Assembly (NCBI GenBank): GCA_030848705.1
Contig: CM061240.1
Coordinates: 24,261,001 to 24,325,000 of the forward strand
DNA: 64,000 bases
Reading direction: 5' to 3'
Origin: Heracleum sosnowskyi
Lineage: Eukaryota > Streptophyta > Magnoliopsida > Apiales > Apiaceae
Shown here: in pieces, positions 34,448 to 47,048 of the stretch
Numbering within the stretch: position 1 is the first letter of the stretch
How the letters are laid out: each line of letters begins with the position of its first letter
Position numbers and translations under genes: made by a program
The notes under the pieces: generated by a model
Told to the model about the DNA's origin: nothing
What the model saw: only the letters and a program-made list of their open reading frames with translations
The model's database searches: none

Positions 34448-34620
34448 AGGATTCTGTCCTCAGAATCAGCTTACGCAAACACAGGTGGATATTTTCCAAC
34501 ATCTCATTCTCAAATTCCTAGGTTGACTCTTCAACCTTAGGATTTCTCCTCATACTCATACTAATTTGACTCCCCTATTACTCATCACTCTCTCATACTG
34601 ACTCAATATCTCAATTGGTT
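34445..34620 (-). pseudogene. Chromodomain-like relic of a Tekay-type polyprotein
   Basis: Minus-strand fragments PIEIL, then after stops and a frame change RNPKVEEST and EFENEML, line up with the end of Tekay/Del polyproteins. There the pattern is EP-x-EIL, a short linker, KVLW-R-N, EEATWE and an acidic helix before the stop. That C-terminal chromodomain guides integration to particular chromatin. Here it has several stops and at least one frameshift and cannot be functional. It is the only evidence for clade assignment. Confidence 0.6.
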
Positions 34621-37291
34621 ACTCAACATAGAACAATTTAACTAAATCTCTATAGGTTCATATTTTATGAAATACACTATGAATACACCACTCATGGAGT
34701 GGTACGCAAACTTATACGCAACTTTCCCAACACGCAGTAAACCGACATAAGGTAGCAATTCAAAATTGTCATAATAGCTGTTGTCGTAAGGAAATCTAAT
34801 CAACGGTAAATGGTCCTTCCAATTACCTTAAAAATTTAGTACACAACCATAGTCTGTCTAAATTCTTTAATTAAGTCGCGGATCTCCGTCAAATACATTT
34901 GAACCCGTCATTCCATGCCGTACTATTACCTCATTCAAATAGCTAGAGATGAACCAATTCATCTAATAAATATCTCTCGTTAATCGGTCAATAATAACTC
35001 AAATAACATTACGATAAGCTCTAGGCCTTAACAACTCTACTACACAGTTTATCTTAACATGTCTCCACTTCCAATCAGGAATCTCTTTAGTTGTAATTGT
35101 CTACTATACCTCTGCTATTCTGTCTTCATTTTCCAACACCTCAAGTACTTAGATATTCACCAACACTAGTATCCTTTTGAAACCCCTCATATGTATTCTT
35201 GCACTTCTTTCTTATTCCTTATACTTTCTCGTTCCCTCCTATAATTGAATCCTTTTCTTTTTCCATAACTCTTTCCTTTATGTAGCCCTTTCTCTTTAAT
35301 CAATTCTGGTTGAATCCTTATTTCCGTCATTTCTTCTTATTAATCTCTTGTTATCATAACCTTAAAGCTCTATCCTTTCTAATCCTTGTACCGAAGATAA
35401 TTACGTCTCTAATCTCCCTTTTTCTACTCATACTATCAGCCATCCATATTCTTGGGTCAACTCTATCTACCTCCAATGTATCTAACAACTGCTTTCAACG
35501 ATCACATACCTTCCGTGCCAAACAAATATTCAGTTTAAAACAATCACTCATTACCTCATCCATTGTCTTTAAATCCTTATCAAAACCTCTTCATCTTCTT
35601 TCCCTATCTATAATTGTGAGAATATTCCTTATCAGCTTGGTGACTTAATCCATATCTTTAAAAATTGTTCTACTTAGTTCCAATAACTTAATTGCTCTCC
35701 ATCTGGTTCCTAAATAATTCAGAAGATACATCCACAGTAACACTCAGGACACCTTTCCCATGGTTCCATCTCAATTCTCAAACAGCTTGATCAACTCAAC
35801 GTCATTTTGATTCTCATCCTATACATCCACATCGACTGGTAAAATCTACCTTAACTATCGTGAGCAAAAGACTTGCAACCATCTCATACAATCCTGAAAT
35901 ACTCAAAGATCAACTCATTCTCCATTATTAGCCTATCATCAAGTTTTTTTTTTAAAAGTTCTTCTCATTGAGACAGAAATCTATTATGTTCATCTTCCAC
36001 AACATGGGATATCATCAGCACAATTACACATTTTTCCCAATTTCCAATCAACTTTTGAATTATCTAACTTCACCTCTTCCACATCGTAACGTTAATCGAT
36101 AGAGAGAGAACAATTGGCTCCGTTATATGTTACTAGTATTCTAATCGCATCGTAATCCGCTTTCGCTCGTGGTAATTCAATCGCAAATTCTTCGTTCATT
36201 ATGGTAGGGTAAATTTCAGTTCACCCTAATGGCATACCTCCCAGATTATTTGGTATAACAAAAATTCATGATATTTTGAAGTGAAAAAATTCTATATCGT
36301 AGCAGATGTCCCACAATTGGGGTTACCAAATCTGTATATTCCAAAGCAAACATTATTGGAAGTGAAAGAATTACTGAGAGACCAATTTGATCACATGAAC
36401 TCAATGTTGTGTGTCTCTATTAAGACAGTACTAAAGGTAATTAGCCTTCTTGTATTTCACAACACACAAGTGACGGCGTCCCGTCAGACTTCTATCACAT
36501 AGACAGATAGTCCTTGTCTCCCCTATAAATAGGGTTGTTTACCTCAGTTGGAGTAGAGAAATATAAAAGAAATTTAGAGTCGGAATGACAACCAGGGCCT
36601 TTCGATAAGAAATCTCAAATACACACCTTGGATTGAAATTGAATAGATTCCAAAGGTGTTATTTCAGAAAAGAAGAACAACCAGAAAGGAAGTATCAACA
36701 AATAGTGTTACATCACAATTAGAGTTATCCACTCCGGAAGAATGAAGGAGTTGGAATTTAAATAACAGATTTTTCAACAAGCCTCAAAATTTGAAATAGG
36801 CATATCAACAATCTTTGGCGCAATTTAAAACATGATTGATCAAGAGTATCAAATACAAGATCAACAGGTGGAATATATCCGTCAACACAGGTTTCTCTTT
36901 AAAGGAATGTCAAATATTTCATTAGGATGGGAAGGTATTACCAAGGTCTTCACATATGCCTCCTCCGTCGACTCCTTCGATAGCTCGTTATTCGATTTCA
37001 GCCCTTCTTTTCCATGTCATTCGATTTCAGCCCTTCTTTTCCACGTCGCAAGGTTATCAATATCGTACGTCGTCGTCGACTCGTAATAGTCCTTGAAGAT
37101 TCCGCCATAGACGTCTACAAACGCAAGAAGTTCTATCCATTTCAGCACAGCTATCTCAATCAAATACCTCCATCTCAACTCACTCAGCGGTACTATATCC
37201 AATAGTCCAATACGAACTCTAAATGAGCTCTGACGTTCCTTATATAACTATATACACTCACACACACTCTCGTTTCTAGTTTTACTATAAC

Positions 37292-37307
37292 CCTTGCTCT
37301 GATACCA
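37292..37307 (-). other. Element C primer binding site (tRNA-iMet)
   Basis: On the minus strand TGGTATCAGAGCAAGG, two bases inside the 5' LTR. Confidence 0.9.
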
Positions 37308-37309
37308 AC

Positions 37310-40300
37310 TGTAACGCCCCCAAATCCGGGGTCAAAGGATTTGGTCGTCACACTGCACTCTTAATCCAAACAACCTGTTCAATATAAAATCAACACAATA
37401 ATAATAATATTTGTGACCCCAACTCTACCAAGAATCTTTAAAGGTTATAGTGCTAGAAACAAGAATCCAAAATTTCATTACAACAACTTTCCTCTTTACA
37501 ACCATTCTCTTTACATACAATCTAAAACACTAGTATAACTTCGATAAGAAGTATACCAGGCCACTACTCTTATACAATATCTTATTCAATAGAAAACATC
37601 TATATACAAAACCTTTCACTAGCTCCAATGCTCTGGATCAAAACGTCTTTACGCTAACATCTTTCCCCATCTCTGATCAGCTACGCGGACAACTCTCGCC
37701 AATACACCTTCTTTCTGGCAGGCTAAAATATATATAAATAAAACAAGTATGAGCGAACGAATTGCTCAGCAAGCGTATTATTAAATATAATACGAAAGGT
37801 TTCCAAAATAAACTTTGGATTTTCAAATAAACAAGCCTTTGGCTTAAACATTTGTAATCTCTAATATTTTCAAAACAAGTTTGGTAATTTACCACAATTT
37901 CTCATTCTTCTTCTCTCAATTGAATAGTTTAAAACACAAAAAGATTTATACTGGTCGTTACGGCGACCGAATCAACAATAACTACAATAGTAAGTAGAAA
38001 ATATGAAATAAATATAACTCATACGTCTTCAAGACCATAGTTTGTACAAAAATACTAATTTTGAAGATAACAGGTCTATTCATAACATTCTCTGAAACCA
38101 ACAACTCTGGAAGGGTAGAATAATCAAGGAGTAAGAATGAGCCGTCACGCTCGGTCATGAAATAAAGAACGCACTTCAAGACTTTAATATAGTACCGACT
38201 GGGTATGCGGTATGAATAAAACTCATCAAGATAGATATCTCACGACTGCCAATGGAATCACGGAAGTGGATTTCGACTATTTGGAATCCAAATGAATTAA
38301 GAGTAAGTGATTTCAGCAAGATTGAAACTACCATTTATTAATCAACAACCAACAATTTTACGCAACGAATAAACCTGAATATCAGGTCATAACTCACAAG
38401 TACAAAACATATGGATGTAACTCATCCCAGAAATAAGAATTAATATTAGAATTGGATTTTTAACATTTAACAAATCAAAGGTTGTGCTGCTGGCCAGCCA
38501 CGCATCAACCCCGGACTTGCTTATAGCAAAGTCCTCTACTGGATCCTAGGCCAATCTGGGCCTTAATTTATTCCGACCATAAATATGGCCCGACCAATTA
38601 CTGGTCCCATTTAAAAAAAAACATTCCAATCCTATATTATATACGTCAGGTGTCAGAACAATTGACAACCTTACTTCGACAATCAGGTGTCGGAAGAATC
38701 GACAACCTAATACAACAATTGCTGGAAAACTCACGTTCCAGGAAACAGTTCAATTATGAAGAATCCATTAAGGAATAACAATATAATCTAGTATCGACGA
38801 GATCGACACAATATGGGGAGGTGCACATGAAAAGTGACAATATAATAAGCATCGACGAGTTCGATGTAACAACTGGAATATAATAAAAAATAACAATGAC
38901 ATGCTCAACAAGATTGAATCTGATATGAAACGGGCATTATGATATCAACAGAATTTGCAATAACTCAATATGGAATAGGGTTCAAAGAACAGGCTTTAGA
39001 TGGCCTTAACAGTTCAAATCATCACATTATGGAAGAATTAGTTAAGATTCAACAATCTGGTAAGTGACAAGAAGGTCAAGTTCAAGTTTAAGAAAAATTC
39101 AGGGTGAAGTTTATAAATGAAGAAAACAAGGGTTTATTAACTTCTGACAGAAATAGTTCAAGTCCTTCGAACATATACTTATAATAGATAAGCCTCGTAT
39201 TTGAAGGAAGTAAACTAAATCATGCACAACATAAATGAATTCGAATCAGGGAATGGATCAGATGATCGCATTAACAAGAAAATGATAATAATACTTGCAA
39301 GGGTGCAGGATGGAAAAATGGAATACTTGTAGAACAAGTACCACAACTTCGGAATTTAAAATAACATTTTCAACATAGGGTTCACAAGTTCCCACTCATC
39401 TAGGGTTGGCAATATTCCAACCTAATGTTTTAAAATCATGTCTTTTAAAAGAAAGCCTTAGTATACGGCCCATAATTATCTCTTCAAACTTTTCAATATA
39501 ATAAGTATATCTTTCCAATCAATATGAAAATATGAATCTAAACTCAAAAGGTATAAAAGAGTACTCGTCAATTTACGAGATTAAATAACATACTTGCAAT
39601 TCAATGCAAAGAAATCAACATTTGAAAATTCAGTAATAAGCATTCAACATGCATACTAATAATTCAAGATAATATCCCTTAATTAATAAGCAAGGGTATA
39701 AACACTTGCCTCTGGTCCTTAGCTATTTCGTAACGCTGAAACAATACGATTTCCTCCTTATTTTGTCTTGTCGCACGATTCTCTACCTTCATCCTTCTTT
39801 GCTTTAACGCTCTTGCGAATACCACTAGTCTACTTTTACCATTTCGAATCCACGTGCCAGCCTCGATAGTCAAACATGAGACGGTACTTAGTCTTCAACG
39901 TATGATTTCACATTCCATAAACGATTGTAACTTAACTTCGATAATCTGACTCGTCTCGTCCAATAGCCTCTGTTGCACAGACAACCACATTTCAATTGAT
40001 AGAATGATCACAACTAACTATACAAGTAATCCTCGTAACTCGCTTGACGAAACTCCCCATACTATAAAAGTCAACATCTAAGTCAACGGCCTCGTAAATC
40101 TCACTTTCTAACATAATCGACAAATTTCTATCCCAACTACCCCTCGTGATGATATTAGACACGACCAAATACTGAAACAAGTCTCAACACAATTTATTCG
40201 CATGCATGACTCAACAACAGATAATTCACATCATTCACATAACATATTTAAACAAGTGATCGGTTACGTATCGGACGCCCGGTCTAATTTACGATATTTA

Positions 40301-42208
40301 AAACTCAGACACTAGCCCTAGTACGGGCATATACAGACTATAAAACACATTACACAACTCATACAAACCATATAGCACTTATAACTTATTTTTAAAACAT
40401 CACACGAAGCTTATTTGAATTTAAATAAGCCACAAACAATTTTTAAATCAAAAATCGGATTTTTAAATCCAATATAAGTATTTTAAATGCAATTAAATCA
40501 ATTAATAAAATTAATTGACACTCTTTAAATGCTCAAACTATTTTTAAATAAATGAACCAAGCTAGAAAATAATTAAACTTAATTTTAATTAATTAAATCT
40601 AATTAATAATTAATTATTAAGAATTAACTAATTAAAAGAATTAATCAATTAATTAAATAAATTAATTATTAATAAAAAATAATTAAAATAATTAAATTTA
40701 ATCAATTTTCGATTTTAAATAAATATTTATGAATTTATAAAAATTTCGGAATAATAAAATGTATTTTTAAATCAAAGATATGATTTTTAGAATTATAAAA
40801 CTATTTTTGAATTATTTTTAAAATAAAAACCCATAAACACTATTCAGAAAATGGAATTAGGGTTTTTGGATCAAACCGGATCGGGTTAGGGTTTGAAAAC
40901 GGGTTGCCAAGAAATTTCCGGGTTGCCAAGAACACGTCACCGGAAAACTTGGTTTCCCAGTTTCCGGCCGGTGTCCGGCCACCGGGAAATTTCGGCAAAG
41001 CTCAAACCAACCCCAACTCGCTGTCTTTTTGTACAGAAACACTCGCCACAACAACGTCTACTTTACACAACTTAAACTCGTACCAAAACATCACAGACTC
41101 ATCGATTCCGACGAACAAAACTTTGCCGGCGGCGGCGGCGGCCGTTATCCGGTGAACAGAAATCGTACACTAAACTCGAAACTAAATATATGAATCAAAT
41201 CTAAACTCTACGATCTATACAATGATATAAACATTATCAAGAACCGATCCTCGTAACTAAAATCCGGCCAAAGTTCATAGTTTTCCGGCGAGCTTACTAA
41301 CTTCCGATTAGCTCGATTCCAAACTCCAAAAATCGATTAAAAATCACCAAATCACTCAACACAACACGCACAATCCATTCATACCATCAATTAACAAGAA
41401 CAATCACAAACACAGTTTTCCCCAAATTAAATCAAAAATTCGAAATAAATAAAATAATTAAAATAAAGAAAAACTCAGAAATCATACCCACATAGATTTT
41501 GATGGTGGATTTGGATAGAGGATGATGAGAGATTCGATTTGGTTACAAGAACATCGAAATCGGATTCCGATAACGCTTTCAAAATTGAGTTTGATTCTCA
41601 AGAACACGAAGAACACGTTTCAGGGGTTTTTAGATTTTTAACTGTAATTAAGCTTTATTATACGCAAAACAAAGTACGATTTGCCTTTTTATATTAAACG
41701 GAAAATAATACCCCAAACGACATTTTTGGATCGATACTGATCCGATAGATCGCTTTAAATACAATTTAACAAAATAAACGCTTTAAATCTTTAATAAAGC
41801 AGAATACACGTTTCACGAGACGATAAGCATCCATAAAGTACGGATAACTACAAGTATCGTTTAATTCAAAATATACGAACCAAAATACCTTTATTGCGAA
41901 TATTTTCGAATACTTCCTACTTTAACGAATGAAATATTGGTACGAACGATATACCAATCCCCCGAATAATTTGAGAACGATCCAAATTTTCTTTTCGATA
42001 ATTAAAATAAAATAAAATAGTATGACACCCTTTTCAAAATAATTTCAAATTCCCCACACATTTCACATAGCACCACAATATCACATATTCAATCATTTAA
42101 CGAATAACTTAGCACGTTTAAACAGATAAATCATTTAATAACTCTTAATATGAAATAAAAATTTCATTTCGCATCACATAATAACACGTAATTTTCCCGG
42201 ATCTTACA
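37310..42208 (-). repeat. Element C 5' LTR (4899 bp)
   Basis: Matches 29550-34432 apart from scattered substitutions and a few indels: two bases near 38388, four bases of TTAA near 40590, and a 19-bp tandem duplication (GGGTTGCCAAG repeated) at about 40901-40930. For the element's orientation this is the upstream LTR that would drive transcription. Confidence 0.92.
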
Positions 42209-43203
42209 GAAAGAATGTGATAATGCTAAACACATGCACTTAGAGATGAAATTTAAATGTACTGCTCTTGAAAAGGAACTTGAATATGCTAATGAGAAAA
42301 TCAGAACCTGGACTGACTCTGGTAGAAAATTTTATGAGATTAATACCTCTTAGAATTGGAAAGAGTGTCTAGGGTATAAGTCAGATGAAGATAAGAAATT
42401 GAAAGAGAAAATTGTTGTTGATGAGACAGTTAGTCCAAAAACCTATAGACATGTTATAGACAAAACCAAATCTAAGATTACTCCTGTTAATTTTGTTTTT
42501 GGTAAGGATTCCAATTCAATTTTTGAAAAGGGATCTACTTATGTTCAAAGTGTTAAAGTTGTTAAGTCTAAACCTGTCTTGAGTAAAGTTACTAAGAATT
42601 TAGGTTTACTGTCTCAGAAACAACTCAAGGATAAAATCTGTGAGGTTACAGATAAGAAGAGGGAAACTAGTGTCAAAAGAAACAGGAATGGTAAAATTGG
42701 GATTAATAAAGAAAATGGTTATAAATATGTCCCAAATGCACCTAGAAAATGTTGCTTTACCTGTGGTAACTCTAATCATCTTGCTATTGATTGCAGGAAG
42801 AGTAAAAAGAAAGTTACTGAAATTCCTAGGTCTGATGTTAGGAATAGATCAGTATTTTATAAACCACAGAATTCCTGTTTTCATTGTGGTAGTAAATGGC
42901 ATTCTATTTATACATGTGAAGAATACCATGATTTGTACTATAACTTTTATTATCCTTTACCTAAATTCAATAAAAGTACAAATTCTGGTAAATCTAAGAA
43001 TGTCAATGTGAAACATGCATCTGTTAATACTGATACTGACAAAGCAAATCCTGATGGAGTTAATCCTGACAGGACTGCTAAAGTCAAAAAGTCTTCTGCT
43101 GCTAAAATTAATAAAATGCATGGAAAAGGAACCCAACAAGTGTGGGTTCCTAAACATTCTAACTAGTGAATTGTTATTCTGATTACAGGGAAAAAGGAAA
43201 AAT

Positions 43204-46200
43204 GTGTTAGTCATGGATAGTGGATGTTCTGTGTACATGACTGGAAACAAAGCCCTGTTATCAAAATATGAAGAAAAAGCTGGCCTAACTGTGTCTTATG
43301 GAGATGGCAACATTGGACAAACTTTGGGATATGGCAATATAATCATTGGAAATGTCATCATTGAGAAAGTAGCTCTAGTGAAAGGACTAAAACACAACCT
43401 GTTGAGTATTAGTCAAATCACTGACAGAGGTTATCATGTCAACTTCTATTCCACTCATTGTGAAGTAGTCAGCAAAGCATCAGGAAAGGTTGCACTCACT
43501 GCTACAGGCATGGTAACATTTATGAAGCCAACATTCAATCAAATACTGATGGCTCTCCTACTTGTCTCATCAGTAAGGCATCAGTAGATGAAAGTTGGAA
43601 TTGACACAAGAAGCTTTCTCATCTCAACTTCAGTAATATCAATGAGTTGGTTAAGAAAGATTTAGTTAGAGGATTGCCTAAAGTTTTGTATACTCCTGAT
43701 GGACTCTGTGATGCATGTCAGAAAGCAAAACAGAGAAGGACGTCATTTAAGAGTAAATCTGAATCCTCTATTGAAGAACCATATCACATGCTGCATCTTG
43801 ATCTATTTGGTCCAGTCAACATTATGTCCATCAGTAAGAAAAGGTACACTCTTGTAATTGTTGATGAATATTCTAGATTCACCTGGGTGTATTTTCTGCA
43901 CATAAAAGATGAAACTCCAGAAATAATGTTGGATCATGTGAGAATGATTGAGACAACCACAAAGTACAAAGTCAAGATTCTGAGAAGTGATAATGGTACT
44001 GAATTCAAGAATTCAAAGATGGAAGAGTTCTGCAAATACAAAGGAATTATTCAACAATTCTCTGCTCCTGGCACACCCCAGTAAAATGGAGTAGTAGAAA
44101 GGAAAAATAGAACTCTTATTGAAGCTGGCAGAACTATGTTGGAAGAAGCTAAATTGCCAACATATTTCTGGGTAGAAGCAGTCAACACAACATGCTATAC
44201 ACAAAATCTCACATTGATAAACAGACATGGTGTAACTGCCTATCAAATGCTCAAGGAGAAGAAACCTAGTTTGAAGCATCTGCATGTGTTTGGCTGTAAA
44301 TGTTTTGTTCTCAGAACTCATCCTGAACAATTGGGAAAGTTTGAAACTAAGGATGATGAAGGAATTTTTATTGGATATCCAGCCTCAAGAGCTTTCAGAG
44401 TTTTTAACTTGAGAACAAGGACTGTCATGGAGTCAATACACGTATCTTTTGATGATAAGAAGATAATTGGATTGAATGAAGACTCATATGATAGATTGAT
44501 TTTTGAAAATGAAGCTACCAAGGAACCTGAAGAACATGAATCAGATACTGACAATTCATCAGATACTGATGGGTCACCAAATCCTCATGACTCACCAAAT
44601 CCTGATGATGCTCCAAATCCTGATGAAGCACCAAATACTGATGGTGCTAATACTGATGATGAAAATAATAGTGGTACATCTAGTAGTGCTAATGTTGAGG
44701 GGGAGCAACAGCAATCTACTACAAATTCAGAGTCAACTCGATCATCAGGACAAAATTCTTCAGATACTGATTCGAGTGACAATCCTGATAACCCATCAGG
44801 AGGAAATAGCAACAATTCAGGGGGAGCTTTTACTGAAGCAAATTCTTCTAATCAAGATAATACCAATCCAGGGGAGCATCTACTTCGAGAAGTGACTTAC
44901 CACCAGCAAGGAAATGGACTGCAAGCCATACTCCTGATTTAATAATTGGGAATCCTGATGCAGGTGTTCAGACAAGAAGTGCAACTCAGAATGAATGTCT
45001 ATATAATAACTTTCTGTCCAATGAGGAGCCAAAGAAAGTTGAAGATGCACTTAAGGATGCTGATTGGGTTACTGAAATGCAAGAAGAATTAAATGAATTT
45101 GAAAGAAATGAAGTCTGGAAACTAGTACCAAGACCAAAGAATAGGTCAATTGTGGGTACAAAGTGGATTTTCAAGAATAAGACTGATTCAGATGGTATAA
45201 TAATCAGAAACAAAGCAAGGCTAGTTGCAAAGGGGTATTCTCAACAAGAAGGAATTGATTATGATGAAACTTTTGCTCCTGTTGCAAGGCTAGAAGCCAT
45301 CAGGATCTTTCTGGCTTATGCAGCTCACAAGAAATTCAAGGTTTTCCAGATGGATGTAAGAAGTGCTTTCTTAAATGGTGAACTGGAGGAAGAAGTTTAT
45401 GTTGAACAACCTCCTGGTTTCATTGATCTAAAGTATCCAAATCATGTCTACAGATTGGATAAGGCACTTTATGGACTAAAGCAAGCTCCAAGAGCATGGT
45501 ATGAAACCTTAGCTCAATTCTTACTGGAAAGTGGATTCAAAAGAGGTACTATTGATAAAACTTTATTCTATTTGAATCATGGTAAGGATCTGCTTTTAGT
45601 TCAGATTTATCTAGATGATATCATTTTTGGGTCAACAAACAACAAGCTGTGTGAAAAGTTTTCTAAGCTTATGCAGTCAAGATATCAAATGAGCATGATG
45701 GGAGAAATGAGTTACTTTCTTGGTCTTCAAGTTAAACAGACTGATAATGGCATTTTTATTAATCAGTCAAAATATACAAGGAATTTATTAAAGAGGTTTA
45801 ACATGCAAGATTGTGCTACTGCAACAACTCCTATTTCTACAGCTACCAAACTTGATCCTGATCAAGGTGCTGAGGTAGATGTAACTCACTACAGAGGGAT
45901 GATTGGCTCTTTATTGTATCTCACTGCAAGTAGACCAGATATCATGTTTGCAACCTGTCTGTGTGCAAGATTTCAAGCAAAACCTAGAGAACCCCATCTG
46001 ATTTCAGTCAAAAGAATTTTCAGATATCTCAAAGGCACTCCTTCTCTTGGCCTTTGGTATGCAAGGGAATCAGATTTTGGGTTGTGTGGTTATTCAGATG
46101 CTGATTTTGCAGGATGCAAGATAGACAAGAAAAGTACTTCAGGAAGTTGTCAGTTTTTGGGAGGTAGACTGGTTTCATGGTTTAGTAAAAAGCAAAAGTC

Positions 46201-46621
46201 TATTTCTACTTCAACTGCAGAAGCTGAGTACATTGCTGCAGGAAGTTGCTGTGCTCAGATAATGTGGATAAGAAATCAGTTGTTAGATTATGGTCTGTCA
46301 TATTCAAAAATCCCTATTTATTGTGATAACCAAAGTGTTATTGCAATGACAGGAAATCCAGTTCAACATTCTCTTACTAAACATATCAGTATTAGATATC
46401 ATTTCATAAGAGAACAGGTTCTGGAAGGAACAATTGAACTTCACTTTGTTCCTACTGATCAACAACTAGCTGATATATTCACCAAGCCACTGCTTGAAGC
46501 TACTTTCAACAAGTTGGTGAATGAACTTGGAATGATGAATTTTGAGAATTTTTTAGGAAAGCTACAGAGAAGAATTCCTGATGACTATCAAATCCTGATG
46601 GTCATTTTGCAAGGTATGTAA
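43204..46621 (+). pseudogene. Element A pol (protease, integrase, RT, RNase H), broken
   Basis: Copia pol with the same domain order as B. Protease DSGC near 43215. Frameshift near 43505. TGG-to-TGA type stop near 43601. Integrase HLDLFGPV and LRSDNGTEF near 43800-44010. A CAA-to-TAA stop at 44082 falls within the APGTPQQNG motif. A second frameshift lies near 44875. RT and RNase H survive as one 514-codon frame from 45077: YLDDIIFGS (B has YVDD), TAEAEY, CDNQSV and ADIFTKP. The linker between integrase and RT (about 44520-44880) is full of SxNPDD-type repeats encoded by AATCCTGATG units. The damage is light, consistent with an LTR age of 2-3 percent divergence. Confidence 0.9.
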
Positions 46622-47048
46622 TTTTGATCAAATCCTGATAGGACACAATCCTGACAGGAAGTCAACTGGTCAATCCTGATGTACAGGTCAGTATTTCACT
46701 GCTTAATTTGTGCATGATTTTTCGTTAGTTACTGATGAGAAACGTTTGAGTTTTAATTGGACAATTGTATGCGCGCGTGTGTTGCACTGTTATATATATA
46801 CAAATAGATACACATAAAAGCGGTGCAGTTTTATTTATTTTCACACGTAATCTGGTCAACTAATCATTTTTGCATTAATCATATTTTGCCACCTGTCATT
46901 GAGAGTAATATTTTGTTTTAACAAAATACATTTGATTTTCTAAATTCCTGATTACTCTATCATCATCAGTTTTTCATCTTCTTTCTCTCTCTGTGCTCAA
47001 GAACCCTATTTTCTAAATCTCAATTCTCAAGCTTTCTATTCTGTTTTA
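46622..47048 (+). other. Element A leader between pol and the extra ORF
   Basis: About 430 bp without an ORF. It starts with four AATCCTGA-type units (46572-46680). A TATA-like motif follows at 46790-46800. Then comes a leader with CTTTCTCTCTCTGTGC about 65 bp before the ATG at 47049. The layout resembles a promoter and 5' UTR for a separate mRNA. Confidence 0.5.
46790..46800 (+). promoter_or_regulatory. TATA-like motif upstream of the element A extra ORF
   Basis: TTATATATATA followed by CAAATAGATACACA, about 250 bp before the ATG. Element B has nearly the same string at 21104-21114 about 510 bp before its ATG. Confidence 0.45.

Larger units (their letters stand above)
34433..37309 (-). other. 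Element C internal region, essentially non-coding
   Basis: 2.9 kb between the LTRs. It holds the polypurine tract (34433-34447), a broken chromodomain-like segment (34445-34620), the primer site (37292-37307) and a tandem duplication of about 30 bp at 36990-37050. No frame longer than about 112 codons, and no gag, protease, RT or integrase motif was seen on either strand. Confidence 0.8.
29550..42208 (-). mobile_element. Element C: non-autonomous Ty3/gypsy (Tekay-like) element with 4.9-kb LTRs (LARD-like)
   Basis: 12,659 bp inserted in gag of A with duplication GAAAG (29545-29549 and 42209-42213). LTRs of 4883 and 4899 bp enclose only 2877 bp. The iMet primer site (37292-37307) and polypurine tract (34433-34447) show minus orientation. 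No long ORF exists; the one recognisable relic is a broken chromodomain-like tail next to the polypurine tract, which points to the Tekay/Del chromovirus clade. Huge LTRs with a short non-coding interior match the definition of LARDs. LTRs differ by a few dozen substitutions in 4.88 kb, so the copy moved fairly recently, presumably with enzymes from elsewhere. Confidence 0.88.
15034..43166 (+). pseudogene. Element A gag, in three pieces split by elements B and C
   Basis: The structural (capsid/nucleocapsid) protein of A, about 770 codons, in pieces 15034-15595, 28752-29549 and 42214-43166. The reading frame continues exactly across both insertion sites once B, C and one duplication copy are removed. 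The N-terminus (MSTTKYESMKIPILKKSEYP) is DUF4219/UBN2-like. Three knuckles are present: CYKCNGMGHFVIEC (29192-29233), CFTCGNSNHLAIDC (42753 on) and CFHCGSKWHSIYTC (42876-42917). A coiled-coil-like, charged stretch lies between the first and second. In-frame stops occur at 15547, 29150 and 42351, so it is inactive even without the insertions. It ends with VWVPKHSN before a TAG. The homologous gag of B has one canonical knuckle. Confidence 0.85.

Noticed and set aside
29550..42208. A 4.9-kb segmental tandem duplication
   Set aside because: TG...CA ends, a GAAAG duplication, primer site and polypurine tract all fit an LTR pair better.
42640..43011. 123-codon frame over gag of element A
   Set aside because: Shadow of the gag frame with three zinc knuckles; no independent support.
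44503..44895. 130-codon frame rich in HQILM repeats
   Set aside because: Out-of-frame reading of the AATCCTGATG repeats in the pol linker. The same applies to 23472-23765 in element B.
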